Below, one piece after another: positions 17,474 through 26,315 of a stretch of 64,000 nucleotides of DNA; the first letter of the stretch is position 1, and each line of letters starts with the position of its first letter. The notes under the pieces are model-generated. The model was not told the DNA's origin and did no database searches. It saw only the letters and a list, made by a program, of their open reading frames with translations. The stretch lies in NCBI GenBank assembly GCA_963708425.1, contig OY970206.1, positions 3,410,001-3,474,000 on the forward strand. Reading direction: 5' to 3'. This stretch comes from JACMNW01 sp963708425. Its GTDB lineage: Bacteria; Pseudomonadota; Alphaproteobacteria; Rhodobacterales; Rhodobacteraceae. A program made the position numbers and the translations under genes.

Positions 17474-19231
17474 CTATCGAGCGAGGATCTGGCGCAGCAC
17501 TTCAAATAACGCGGAGCCCGGGCTCTCGGACATTTCGACACTGCGCCAGCAGACATGCTGGTCGGGACGCACCAAAAGACAGCCGTTATCGGTAATCTCA
17601 CAGGCGCGTGCCCAGTCGCCGCTATGATCGACATGCGTCTGACGTGGGCCGATGACATGCGTTAGGATCTCAATTCCAAGCGCGGTCCCGACCTCGGCAG
17701 CCGCCTTGGCCCAAAACTCGCCACCAAGTCCGGTGAGCAGTGTAAAGCGGCCACTTCCGCACAGGTCCAAGGACGAAATCTCAGCGCCGCTGTCACGACG
17801 GAACAGCCAGACATGGGGCAGGCGCGCGCCGGGCCAAGTGGTGGGCTGGTAGTGCAGATCGGCTTCCAGCTGGAAGGCTGGTTCTATCTGGCCATCGGCG
17901 ACGATGGCATCGGAGCGGTAGCGCTGATTCATTTCGACGCCATGGGCGTCAAACTCGTATTTCTTGAAGGCAATCGCCTTGCGGATCGCCTCACGCTGGC
18001 TTGCAGCAATCTCGGTGCCTTCGCTGCGGGCGGCAAGGTTCTTTTGCATCTGCGCCGGGTCCACGCCTTCGGACATACCAAGTGCCTGAAAGATCGGGCC
18101 AAATTCCGTGATTGATTGGTTGGCGCGGGTAACGATCTGTTTCGCCACCGGCGCGCGTTCGGTGTCATAACTATCCAAAAGCCGTTCGCCCGCCTGGCCC
18201 TTCAGCACCATCGCCAGCTTCCAAGCCAGATTGAACGCATCCTGGATAGACGTGTTCGACCCCAAACCGTTTGACGGCGGATGACGGTGGATTGCATCGC
18301 CCATACAGAAGACGCGCCCGTTCGAAATGCGGGTGGCATATCGATTGTTCACCGTCCAAGTGTTGGCTGACAAAAGCTCGATTTCAAGGTTCGGATCGCC
18401 CACCAGTTGTCGCGCTACGCCAGTGGCAAACTCCGGCGTCACTTCGGGTTCGGGTGCGCTGATGTCGTAACCCCAAACGATCAGCCACTCGTTCCACGGG
18501 CGCACCATGCGCACCAGACCCATGCCGATGCCGCCGACATCGGCCCCCGGCTGCATGACCCAGTAAAGAACCGAGGGGCGGTGCGCGACGTATTTCGACA
18601 GATCGGCGCGGAAGAGGATGTTCATCGAGCCGCCCACGCCCATCTTGCCCTCGAACGGCAGGCCCGCGTGTTCGGCGACCAGCGATTTACCGCCGTCTGC
18701 ACCGATCAGGTATTTAGAGCGAATGCTAATGTTCTTGCCCGTCAACCGGTCGCGGCAAGTTGTGGTGACACCCTCAGCATCCTGGGTATGGCTAAGGTAT
18801 TCGGTGCTCATCCGCGCTTGCGTGCCACGCGAACATGCGGTCTTGAACAAGAGCGGTTCCATGAAGGTTTGCGGCAGGTCGTTCATCTTGGTCGGCGAAG
18901 ACATCAGATGTTCCGCCTTCGATAGGGGATGATTACCCCACGCCTTGATCCGACCGATTTCCTCGCCGGCCAGACTTTCGCAAAAGATGTTATCTCCCAT
19001 GAGTTCCTGATGCGTCGCGAATAAATACGCCTCGTCCTCCACCTCACGACCCAGATCTCGCAAAACCTCCATCGTACGCTGGTTGGTGATGTGGGCGCGC
19101 GGCGTATTAGATAGCCAGCGGTAGCGGTTGATCGCCATGTTCTGGATGCCGTAGGTCGAAAGCAGTGCGGCGGTGGTGGATCCAGCCGGGCCAGTGCCGA
19201 TGATCAGCACCTCGGTCGTAATGTCTGCCAT
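17474..19231 (-). CDS. FAD-dependent aromatic monooxygenase (TfdB / phenol hydroxylase family)
   Basis: The start at 19231 follows a GGGAAG ribosome-binding sequence; the frame extends further upstream without homology. The protein of 585 residues has the class A flavoprotein monooxygenase plan. An FAD dinucleotide motif IIGTGPAGSTTA lies near residue 8, the conserved DG pair in YLIGADGGKS, and the ribityl-binding GD in VFCMGDAIHRHPP. A C-terminal thioredoxin-like region starts at about residue 480. It closely resembles 2,4-dichlorophenol 6-monooxygenase. In this cluster it most likely hydroxylates a phenol or resorcinol-type ring using NAD(P)H and O2. Maleylacetate reductase lies 28 bases upstream on the same strand. 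The exact substrate is not determined. Confidence 0.85.
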   Translation of the reverse strand: MADITTEVLIIGTGPAGSTTAALLSTYGIQNMAINRYRWLSNTPRAHITNQRTMEVLRDLGREVEDEAYLFATHQELMGDNIFCESLAGEEIGRIKAWGNHPLSKAEHLMSSPTKMNDLPQTFMEPLLFKTACSRGTQARMSTEYLSHTQDAEGVTTTCRDRLTGKNISIRSKYLIGADGGKSLVAEHAGLPFEGKMGVGGSMNILFRADLSKYVAHRPSVLYWVMQPGADVGGIGMGLVRMVRPWNEWLIVWGYDISAPEPEVTPEFATGVARQLVGDPNLEIELLSANTWTVNNRYATRISNGRVFCMGDAIHRHPPSNGLGSNTSIQDAFNLAWKLAMVLKGQAGERLLDSYDTERAPVAKQIVTRANQSITEFGPIFQALGMSEGVDPAQMQKNLAARSEGTEIAASQREAIRKAIAFKKYEFDAHGVEMNQRYRSDAIVADGQIEPAFQLEADLHYQPTTWPGARLPHVWLFRRDSGAEISSLDLCGSGRFTLLTGLGGEFWAKAAAEVGTALGIEILTHVIGPRQTHVDHSGDWARACEITDNGCLLVRPDQHVCWRSVEMSESPGSALFEVLRQILAR

Positions 19232-19259
19232 GGTTCGTCTTCTTCCCTGATGGTTCTTC

Positions 19260-20333
19260 TTAAATTGCCGGTGCGTCACCCGCCCAAGCAGCCTGCAAAA
19301 GCTGGCGCAGGGCGGCACGATTCACCGGTCGCGGGTTCCAATAAGCGTTCTGCGTGGCAATATCAGCCGCGCGGTCTAGATCGGCTTCCCTCAAACCCAG
19401 GTCGCGCAATGCAAGGGGGGCACCCATTGCCACCGCAAAGCCATGCAGAGCAAGGCCGGGCGTCTTGCCGCCAAATATTTCAGACACCGGGGCCAGCAAT
19501 TCAGGGACGGCGGCGGCGTTGTAGCCCATTGCATGCGGCAAGATGATCGCGTGGGTTTCGGCATGCGGCAGATCAAAGGATCCACCCAGCGTGTGGCAAA
19601 GTTTATGGTGCAGCGCCATGCCGACCTGGCCCAGCACCGTGCCGCACAGCCAGGCACCATAAAGTGTCTCACCCCGTGCTGTCAGATCTTCTGGCCGTGC
19701 CAGTACGCGCGGAAGTGCAGCCTTGAACGCCCGCAGCCCCTCGATCGCCATCAGCGACGAGATGGGCGAGCGGTTCTGCGCATAAAGCCCTTCTGCAGCA
19801 TGGGCCATTGCGTTCAATGCGCTGGTCACTGTCATGCCGACAGGCAGGCTACGCACGAGTTCGGCGTCATAAAGGATGACCTCTGGCTGCACCTTGGGCG
19901 TGGTGATCGTCGTCTTGCGACCGCCCTCGGTCTGCCCAAGAATTGGTGTCGCTTCGGACCCCGCATAGGTGGTTGGCACCACGATCTGGGGCAGATCGGT
20001 GCGCAGCGCGATGGCCTTTCCCAGCCCGGTGGTCGAGCCGCCCCCCACCGCCACCACGCAATCGGCCTTCACTGCCAGCGCCATGGCTGTGGCCTCTTCC
20101 GATACGGCGACGGGCGTGTGCATCGTGGCGTTGGTGTAAACGGCAGCCGCCTTAGCCCCCAGACGATCAGCAAACTCTTGCCCCGTTCCCGCCTGCTGCG
20201 GCGTGGTCAGGATCAGCGCACGGACGAGACCCATGGCCTCCATTTCTTCGCCAACCTTGTGGCGCACACCCGCACCAAAGCGGACCCGGACCGCTGCCAA
20301 ATCGGACGTGAAGTTCTCTTGAAACAGCGACAT
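19260..20333 (-). CDS. Maleylacetate reductase
   Basis: The product has 357 residues, with the start set at the Met before SLFQENF; the longer frame extends into the intergenic region shared with the LysR gene. It is an iron-dependent-alcohol-dehydrogenase-fold protein with GGGSTTGLGKAIAL for NAD binding and VVPTTYAGSEATPI, then metal-site histidines in HHKLCHTLGG and LPHAETHAIILPH. Maleylacetate reductase converts maleylacetate to 3-oxoadipate with NADH. The hydroxyquinol dioxygenase and 3-oxoadipate genes in the same cluster give a coherent pathway. Confidence 0.92.
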   Translation of the reverse strand: MSLFQENFTSDLAAVRVRFGAGVRHKVGEEMEAMGLVRALILTTPQQAGTGQEFADRLGAKAAAVYTNATMHTPVAVSEEATAMALAVKADCVVAVGGGSTTGLGKAIALRTDLPQIVVPTTYAGSEATPILGQTEGGRKTTITTPKVQPEVILYDAELVRSLPVGMTVTSALNAMAHAAEGLYAQNRSPISSLMAIEGLRAFKAALPRVLARPEDLTARGETLYGAWLCGTVLGQVGMALHHKLCHTLGGSFDLPHAETHAIILPHAMGYNAAAVPELLAPVSEIFGGKTPGLALHGFAVAMGAPLALRDLGLREADLDRAADIATQNAYWNPRPVNRAALRQLLQAAWAGDAPAI

Positions 20334-20416
20334 CGCGTGTGCTTCTCCTGTTTGTCCGATCGATTGCAGCCTAGATTGGGTAAAGGAGGATATTGATCGT
20401 ATCCGCGCGGGGTTAT

Positions 20417-20431
20417 ATAACATGGCGTTAT
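20417..20431. promoter_or_regulatory. LysR-type box overlapping the regulator start codon
   Basis: ATAAC-ATGGC-GTTAT is a perfect 5+5 inverted repeat with a five-base centre, fitting the T-N11-A pattern of LysR-family operators. It lies in the divergent region between maleylacetate reductase and the LysR gene and includes the first two bases of the LysR ATG, so binding would block the regulator's own transcription or translation start. Confidence 0.5.
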
Positions 20432-21380
20432 GAAGCTGGACAGCGAACACCTCGAGATTCTGGCGATGATTGTCGAAAAGGCCGGCCTGACAGAAGGTGC
20501 CGAGGCCTTAGGCAAGTCGCAGCCTTCGGTCTCGCGCACTATGGCGCTGTTGGAAGACCGTATTGGCACCCCACTGTTCGAGCCGGGCAAGCGCCCGTTG
20601 CGCCCCACCGAACTGGGCGAAAGCCTTGCCCGCATCGGCGCACGTATCCGCGTGCAGAACCTTGAGGCGAGCGCGCTGGTGCAAAGCTATGCCAAAGGCC
20701 ACACCGGGCGACTGCGCATCGCCGGCACACCGATCTTCATGGACGGGGTGGTTTCCACCCTGATCGCCGATTTCCAGATGCGACAGCCTGACGTACAGAT
20801 AGCGCAATCCTATGGTTACGCCGACGCGCTGGCCGCCAGTCTCCGAACCGACGCGCTCGATCTTGCGATCCTGCCGCTGCATCCCAGTTCGGTTCCGCAG
20901 GACATGACCTTCACTCCGCTTCTGGCCGGACGCAACGTGATCGCCTGCCGCGCGGGCCACCCGCTGACCCGCCGTGCTGCGATTTCGCTGGCCGATATTG
21001 AACCCTACCCCTGGATCGCGCCGCCCGCCGACAGCCCGCTGTTCCGGGACCTACAACGCGCGCTGAAATCCATCGGCAAAGAGGATTTCCGGATTAATTT
21101 CTCGGGCGGCACGTTCGCCTCAATCGTGTCCGTCCTGTCCCGGTCGGATTCGCTGACCGTGCTGCCCTATTCAGTCGTGTTCCTATCGCGCAAAACAGCG
21201 GGATTAGAGGCGCTGCCATTGAAGATCGATCACCCGGACCGCCAGCTTGGTATGCTGACACATACTGGCGCACAGACCGCGCCGGCGCTGCGGCGGTTCG
21301 CGAGCTTTCTAGCGGACGCGTTCAAGATGCTGGAAGCGCGCATCCAGCATGAAAGCCAGGTTACTCTTCGTCGCGGATAA
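20430..21380 (+). CDS. LysR-family transcriptional regulator of the aromatic cluster
   Basis: The product has 316 residues. The N-terminal winged helix-turn-helix covers about residues 5-65 (AGLTEGAEALGKSQPSVSR, then LEDRIGTPLFE). It is followed by a linker helix and a periplasmic-binding-like effector domain beginning near residue 92. It is divergently transcribed from maleylacetate reductase, the usual arrangement for a LysR activator of an aromatic-degradation operon. The inducer would be a pathway intermediate; this is inferred. It converges with the thiolase gene with only 11 bases between. Confidence 0.88.
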   Translation: MKLDSEHLEILAMIVEKAGLTEGAEALGKSQPSVSRTMALLEDRIGTPLFEPGKRPLRPTELGESLARIGARIRVQNLEASALVQSYAKGHTGRLRIAGTPIFMDGVVSTLIADFQMRQPDVQIAQSYGYADALAASLRTDALDLAILPLHPSSVPQDMTFTPLLAGRNVIACRAGHPLTRRAAISLADIEPYPWIAPPADSPLFRDLQRALKSIGKEDFRINFSGGTFASIVSVLSRSDSLTVLPYSVVFLSRKTAGLEALPLKIDHPDRQLGMLTHTGAQTAPALRRFASFLADAFKMLEARIQHESQVTLRRG

Positions 21381-21391
21381 CCTGATTGGTC

Positions 21392-22594
21392 CTAGACCCG
21401 TTCCAGTGCAATGGCGATACCTTGACCAACACCGATGCACATTGTCGACAGCGAGCGGCGTCCTCCGGTTAGCGCCAGTTGCAGCGCTGCCGTGCCGGTG
21501 ATGCGCGCGCCTGACATGCCCAGTGGATGGCCAAGTGCTATGGCGCCGCCGTTCGGATTGACGCGTGGATCGTCGTCGGCAATGCCCAGTAGGCGCAAAG
21601 TGGCAACGCCTTGGGCGGCAAACGCCTCGTTCAGTTCGATCACGTCGAAATCGGCCTCGGTCAGCCCCAGTCGCGCCATAAGCTTCTGGCTGGCGGGTGC
21701 CGGGCCGATGCCCATGATTCTTGGTGGTACGCCGGCTGTCGCGCCGCCGAGGATACGGGCGATGGGGGTCAGGCCATGCGCCTTGGCGGCATCTGCGCTG
21801 GCAAGGATCAGCGTCGCCGCGCCATCGTTTACGCCGCTGGCGTTGCCTGCCGTGACCGAGCCGTTCGGAAACAGCGGTTTCAACTTGGCCAAAGCCTCGG
21901 GCGTAGTGGTGCGCGGGTATTCGTCTTGCATGACCTCCATCGCATCCCCCTTGTGCTGCGGGACCGTGACCGACGTGATCTCGCGCGCCAGCCTTCCGTT
22001 GGCCTGCGCCGCCGCCGCCTTGGCCTGCGAGGCCATCGCCATCGCGTCCTGTGCTTCGCGGCTGATGCCATAGTCGTCGGCCACGTTCTGTCCGGTCTGC
22101 GGCATGGAATCAGTGCCATAGGCGGCTTGCATCGCCGGGTTCACAAACCGCCAGCCAATGGTGGTGTCATATATTTCGGCTTTGCGGGAAAAGGCGGCGT
22201 CAGCCTTGGGCATCACCATCGGCGCGCGGCTCATGCTCTCTACTCCACCAGCGATCATAAGATGCGCCTCGCCCGCCGCAATCGTGCGGGCGGCTGTCAG
22301 CACCGCGTCCATGCCCGATCCGCAAAGGCGGTTGATCGTGGTACCCGTCACGCCCACAGGCAGCCCAGCCAGCAGCAGCGACATCCGCGCGACGTTGCGG
22401 TTGTCTTCACCTGCCTGATTGGCGCAGCCGAACACCACGTCATCAACGGCATCCCAATCCACGCTCGCATTGCGCGCCATCAGTGCGCGAAGCGAGACGG
22501 CACCAAGATCATCGGGCCGCATTGAGGACAACGCGCCGCCGTAGCGGCCAATGGGCGTGCGGATATAGTCGCAGATAAAAACGTCGGTCATCAT
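21392..22594 (-). CDS. pcaF: 3-oxoadipyl-CoA thiolase
   Basis: The product has 400 residues. The thiolase catalytic residues are visible: nucleophile Cys91 in RLCGSGMDA, the ELNEAFAAQ segment, the active-site His in GGAIALGHPLG, and the second Cys in TMCIGVGQG. The length is typical for PcaF. It cleaves 3-oxoadipyl-CoA with CoA to succinyl-CoA and acetyl-CoA, the final step of the beta-ketoadipate pathway. The ATG directly follows the TGA of the upstream CoA-transferase gene, so the two are translationally coupled. Confidence 0.9.
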   Translation of the reverse strand: MMTDVFICDYIRTPIGRYGGALSSMRPDDLGAVSLRALMARNASVDWDAVDDVVFGCANQAGEDNRNVARMSLLLAGLPVGVTGTTINRLCGSGMDAVLTAARTIAAGEAHLMIAGGVESMSRAPMVMPKADAAFSRKAEIYDTTIGWRFVNPAMQAAYGTDSMPQTGQNVADDYGISREAQDAMAMASQAKAAAAQANGRLAREITSVTVPQHKGDAMEVMQDEYPRTTTPEALAKLKPLFPNGSVTAGNASGVNDGAATLILASADAAKAHGLTPIARILGGATAGVPPRIMGIGPAPASQKLMARLGLTEADFDVIELNEAFAAQGVATLRLLGIADDDPRVNPNGGAIALGHPLGMSGARITGTAALQLALTGGRRSLSTMCIGVGQGIAIALERV

Positions 22595-23239
22595 TCAAAG
22601 CTCCGGAACTGTCAGGTCGGCGACGGGGCCGTCAAGGTGCAGTGTCGCACCCGTCAGGGATTGCAGTTCGTCAAAGCTGATCACTTGCAGCTTTTCGCGC
22701 AACAAGAAATGCCCGCCTTCGATATCGATCACCGCAAGGCTGGAATAGACGCGCGTGACGCAACCGACCCCGGTCAATGGCAGGGTGCAGCGTTGCAAAA
22801 GTTTTGGCTTGCCATCCTTGGTCACGTGGTCGGTCATGACGGCCACATGCTTGGCGCCATGGACTAGGTCCATCGCCCCTCCCACGGCCGGGACGCCCTT
22901 CGGCCCAGTTGACCAGTTGGCAAGGTCGCCATTCTCGGCCACCTCGTAGGCGCCAAGGATCGCCACATCAAGATGCCCGCCGCGCACCATGGCAAAGCTG
23001 TCGGCATGGTGGAAGAAGGCCGTACCGGGTTTCAGGGTGACCGCCTTTTTCCCGGCGTTGATCAGGTCCCAGTCTTCCAGCCCCGGCGCTGGCGCTTCGC
23101 CGAAGCCAAGGATGCCGTTCTCGGTGTGAAAGATTGCTTGACGACCTGGCGGCTGAAACTTCGCGACCATTTCCGGGAAACCGATGCCGAGGTTGACATA
23201 GGTGCCATCGGTAATGTCCTGCGCCGCGCGCCAGGCCAT
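22595..23239 (-). CDS. pcaJ: 3-oxoadipate CoA-transferase subunit B (start displaced by a probable one-base frameshift)
   Basis: The product has 214 residues from the ATG at 23239, with the CoA-transferase beta motifs YVNLGIGFPE, the active-site Glu in TENGILGFGEAP, and GGAMDLVHGAKH. The natural start appears to be the ATG at 23267, which overlaps the pcaI stop as ATGA and begins MRAKLSP. That frame runs out of register because the G-run at 23246-23249 has one base more than needed. With one base fewer, the product would read MRAKLSPTQMAWRAA. Translation from the internal ATG may still give an enzyme lacking nine residues. A sequencing error is a plausible alternative. Confidence 0.85.
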   Translation of the reverse strand: MAWRAAQDITDGTYVNLGIGFPEMVAKFQPPGRQAIFHTENGILGFGEAPAPGLEDWDLINAGKKAVTLKPGTAFFHHADSFAMVRGGHLDVAILGAYEVAENGDLANWSTGPKGVPAVGGAMDLVHGAKHVAVMTDHVTKDGKPKLLQRCTLPLTGVGCVTRVYSSLAVIDIEGGHFLLREKLQVISFDELQSLTGATLHLDGPVADLTVPEL

Positions 23240-23263
23240 CTGGGTGGGGACTCAGTTTCGCCC

Positions 23264-23998
23264 TCATGTGGCTCCCTCGGGATAGCGGGCGTTCACCCGG
23301 TTCAGCTCTTCTTCCTGTGCGGGGTTCTCCACTTCGACTAACCCTTGCACGAAGATGCCGGGGGTCACGACGCCCTCGGGGTCGATGGCCCCGGGTTCGA
23401 CAATCTTCGACACCTGCACGATGGTTGTCGTTGCCGCCATGCACATTAGCGGGTTGAAGTTGCGGGCTGCCATCCGGTAGGTCAAGTTGCCCAAAGTATC
23501 ACCTAAATGCGCCTTGACTAGCGCGACATCCGCTTTCAGCCAGCGTTCGCGCACATAAGGCCGCCCGTCGAACTTCTCTACTGGTTTGCCATTCGCAAGG
23601 TCGGTCCCGTAGGAGGTGGGCGTATAGAAGGCCGGAATGCCCGCCCCGCCTGCCCGGATGCGCTCGGCCAACGTGCCTTGTGGGATCAGTTCCAACTCGA
23701 TCTTTCCGGCAAGATACATCTCGGTGAACACCACCGGATCGGCCGAGCGCGGGAATGAACAGATCAGTTTTGCCACCATCCCCGTCTCGATCAGAGCGGC
23801 AAGCCCGACATGGCCGTTTCCAGCGTTGTTGTTAATGACGGTCAAGCCCTTTGGATGCCCGGTCGCCAGAAACCGGTCGATCAGCGCATGGATCAACTCG
23901 ATCGGTGCACCCGAGCCGCCGAAACCGCCAATCATCACCGTCATGCCGTCGTCGATCCCCGCCACGGCGGCTTGCAGATCGTGAAGTGTCTTGTCCAT
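23264..23998 (-). CDS. pcaI: 3-oxoadipate CoA-transferase subunit A
   Basis: The start at 23998 has a good AGGAAGG ribosome-binding site; 244 residues follow. It is a family I CoA-transferase alpha subunit: the glycine-rich oxyanion segment MIGGFGGSGAPIELIHAL near residue 20, VINNNAGNG, and LIPQGTLAERIRAGGAGIPAFYTPT. With PcaJ it moves CoA from succinyl-CoA to 3-oxoadipate. Its stop overlaps the apparent natural start of pcaJ. The order pcaI-pcaJ-pcaF matches the degradative cluster. Confidence 0.9.
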   Translation of the reverse strand: MDKTLHDLQAAVAGIDDGMTVMIGGFGGSGAPIELIHALIDRFLATGHPKGLTVINNNAGNGHVGLAALIETGMVAKLICSFPRSADPVVFTEMYLAGKIELELIPQGTLAERIRAGGAGIPAFYTPTSYGTDLANGKPVEKFDGRPYVRERWLKADVALVKAHLGDTLGNLTYRMAARNFNPLMCMAATTTIVQVSKIVEPGAIDPEGVVTPGIFVQGLVEVENPAQEEELNRVNARYPEGAT

Positions 23999-24050
23999 CT
24001 CGTCCTTCCTCACGGGCACGTTGCCCGGGGCTCCATCAGCCCAGCGGTCG

Positions 24051-24383
24051 TTATTTCATTGCAATGTAAGTTTCTGGGTCGAGCGCGGAGACGCGTACTG
24101 CCACATGCGCACCCGTTGCCTGGGTCAATACCTCTCGCACCATGCCCATAAGCGCAACAATCACGTCGCGGGTGCGTTCGGGCTTTGGCAGGATAAGCAT
24201 TTCAACATTCACACGCGGCAGATCGACCATCGCCATTACCGGCATAACGGCGAACTGGCAGGCGGAAACATCGACGTTCAGATCGCGGCAAAGCATATCG
24301 CGCAGAGGGCCAAGCGCCATGGTCAGCCGGTCGCGACAGCCGGGATAAAGCTTCTCATCCACGAAAATCTTCACATTTGGCAT
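24051..24383 (-). CDS. Small tautomerase-like protein of the hydroxyquinol operon
   Basis: The product has 110 residues and begins Met-Pro, which would leave Pro1 at the N-terminus after Met removal, the catalytic base of the 4-oxalocrotonate tautomerase superfamily. The pattern of PNVKIFVDEKLYP, then a helix, then a hydrophobic strand, then VNVEMLILPKPERTRD is compatible with a CHMI/4-OT-like fold. It lies between the ring-cleavage dioxygenase and the CoA-transferase genes, so it is likely part of the pathway. A role in ketonising the enol product of ring cleavage is proposed below. The family assignment is moderate. Confidence 0.6.
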   Translation of the reverse strand: MPNVKIFVDEKLYPGCRDRLTMALGPLRDMLCRDLNVDVSACQFAVMPVMAMVDLPRVNVEMLILPKPERTRDVIVALMGMVREVLTQATGAHVAVRVSALDPETYIAMK

Positions 24384-24392
24384 TGCAACACC

Positions 24393-25232
24393 TCAGACCG
24401 GGGTCAGCACGAAATCGAAGGGAGAGCGCCACATCGTTTCTGCCCCCTCCAGCCGCTCGAAGGGGGCAACAAGGGTTTTCTTCACGCCAAAGACGGCATC
24501 CGAGCTTAGGTAGGCATCATCGCCCACGAAAGTATGGGTGACGATCTTCTGGAACCCCGGCGCTGTGACCAGAAAGTGCATATGGGCCGGGCGGTAAGGG
24601 TGGCGGCCCATTTGACCCAGCATTTTGCCCACCGGTCCGTCATCGGGGATGGGATATGAGGTCGGCTTGATGCCGCGAAAGCTGTAAGCCCCATCCCTTC
24701 CAGTGAAAAAGCGGCCGCGGTTGTTCCACTTCGGCTGGATGCCCGGCTGTTGCACGTCATAGAAGCCATCGGCATTGTCGGACCACACATCGACGCAGGC
24801 GCCCTCGATAGCATTACCATGAAGGTCAATCACCTTGCCGTCGAACTGGCAAGGTTCACCCTTGCCATCCAGACTGATATTGTCGCCCATGCCGCGGATC
24901 GGGGCATCTTTAACATGGAAGGGGCCGAACACGGTGTTTTCCGTGGCCCCCGCCGGACGGCGGTTGTTGATCGCATCCACCAGCATCGAAAAGCCCAGCA
25001 CGTCGGACAAAAGGATGAATTCCTGGCGTTCGCCCGAACAGATCTGGCCAGTCTTCGTCAGGAAGTCGATACCGGTCTCCCATTCGGTCTGGGTCAGGTG
25101 AACCTCCTTGGCAAAGGCGTGCAGGTGCTTGACCAGGCAGGCCATCACTTCGGCCATCCGGGGCGCGACATCGCCACCCAACCGGGCGTTCACGGTTTCG
25201 ACTGAAGTCTCTTCAGAGAAATACTGTGTCAT
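24393..25232 (-). CDS. Hydroxyquinol 1,2-dioxygenase (intradiol, Fe(III))
   Basis: The 279-residue protein has the intradiol dioxygenase plan: a helical N-terminal dimerisation region to about residue 100, then the beta-sandwich catalytic domain. The Fe(III) ligands can be placed by family pattern as Tyr158 (DGFYDVQ), Tyr193 (PTSYPIP), His217 and His219 (RPAHMHF). It would open benzene-1,2,4-triol between carbons 1 and 2 to give maleylacetate via its enol. Preference for hydroxyquinol over catechol is inferred from the adjacent maleylacetate reductase and the absence of muconate cycloisomerase. Confidence 0.92.
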   Translation of the reverse strand: MTQYFSEETSVETVNARLGGDVAPRMAEVMACLVKHLHAFAKEVHLTQTEWETGIDFLTKTGQICSGERQEFILLSDVLGFSMLVDAINNRRPAGATENTVFGPFHVKDAPIRGMGDNISLDGKGEPCQFDGKVIDLHGNAIEGACVDVWSDNADGFYDVQQPGIQPKWNNRGRFFTGRDGAYSFRGIKPTSYPIPDDGPVGKMLGQMGRHPYRPAHMHFLVTAPGFQKIVTHTFVGDDAYLSSDAVFGVKKTLVAPFERLEGAETMWRSPFDFVLTPV

Positions 25233-25256
25233 GGGTCTGTCCTTGTGGGGGAAGCC

Positions 25257-26306
25257 TCAGATAAGGGTCGAGTGCGGACGGGGGGGAAGGGCAGTTGCCT
25301 TGGGTGCCTTGTGACTAAGCGGCAGAGGGTCAAAGCCGGTACCGTCGGTAAACATGCCCCAGAGGCCACGGCGGGCAAAAAGCATCACGGCGATACCGAT
25401 CAGGCCTAGGACGATAAGGTAGACCGTGCCGTAATCGGCCAGCAGGCGTTGCAGGGCATAGAACACCAGCACGCCGACAATGGGTCCGGGCAGGGTGCCG
25501 ATACCGCCGATCACGGTTACGAAAATCACGAACGCGGTCCAGTCCAGCACCGAAAAGGCGGCGTCCGGCGTCACCCGAGTAATCTGGATGAAGGCAAGGG
25601 CACCGCAAAGCCCGGTGCCAAACGCCGTCAACATGAACACCGTGGCCTTCAGCCGCCCCGGATTTACGCCGACCGACCGCGCGGCGGTTTCATTGTCGCG
25701 GACCGCCTGCAGGCCCAGCCCCATGCGCGAGCGCAGGAAGACATAGCTGGCAACCAACATCACCAGGGCAAGCGACAGCATCAACCAGTAGGTAACCGCA
25801 TCGGCGGCGGCGGCGCTGGAGACATCAAGCCAGTCCTTCACGGCATCCACGCCGAACATCTCTTTCGTCGTGCCTTTAGGCAAGGATGTACCCGTCCCAC
25901 CACCCAAAGCCTTCCACTGGCTGATCGCTAGGCGCGCGATATCGGCCACCACCCAGGTGCCGATGGCGAAATAGGCGCCGTTCAGGCGGAAGGCGAAAAA
26001 GGCCATGGGCACGGCAAAAATGGCGGCGGCCAATCCACCTATCAGTACGCCCAACAGCGGATCAAGCCCCATTAGGATGATTGCCGCGAACATGGCATAA
26101 GCACCGATCCCGACAAAGGCCTGTTGGCCAACCGAGACAAGCCCAGCAAAACCAGCCAGCATGTTCCAGTTCATCGCTAGCACCAGAAGCGTCAGGATGC
26201 CGAACAGATCCTGCACGATGGCGCGCGGAGCAATCGCGGGCAGGGCAAAGAGCAAGCCAAGGGCGACGAGCGCCATCAGAAAGCCTGCGGGGCGAGTGGC
26301 GGTCAT
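25257..26306 (-). CDS. Branched-chain-amino-acid-type ABC permease, LivM family
   Basis: The 349-residue protein has about nine hydrophobic segments and the LivM signatures LAMNWNMLAGFAGLVSVGQQAFVGIGAYA near residue 45 and LQAVRDNETAARSVGVNPGRLKATVF in the cytoplasmic loop. It pairs with the LivH-type permease encoded just upstream. In this setting the transporter most likely imports an aromatic acid or phenolic substrate of the cluster, as LivFGHMK-type systems often do beside aromatic catabolic genes, rather than leucine. Confidence 0.9.
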   Translation of the reverse strand: MTATRPAGFLMALVALGLLFALPAIAPRAIVQDLFGILTLLVLAMNWNMLAGFAGLVSVGQQAFVGIGAYAMFAAIILMGLDPLLGVLIGGLAAAIFAVPMAFFAFRLNGAYFAIGTWVVADIARLAISQWKALGGGTGTSLPKGTTKEMFGVDAVKDWLDVSSAAAADAVTYWLMLSLALVMLVASYVFLRSRMGLGLQAVRDNETAARSVGVNPGRLKATVFMLTAFGTGLCGALAFIQITRVTPDAAFSVLDWTAFVIFVTVIGGIGTLPGPIVGVLVFYALQRLLADYGTVYLIVLGLIGIAVMLFARRGLWGMFTDGTGFDPLPLSHKAPKATALPPRPHSTLI

Positions 26307-26315
26307 GGGAACACC

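Noticed and set aside
21357..21384. Inverted repeat CAGGTTA / TAACCTG as a bidirectional terminator between LysR and pcaF
   Set aside because: Only seven base pairs with a 14-base loop and no U-tract; too weak to list.
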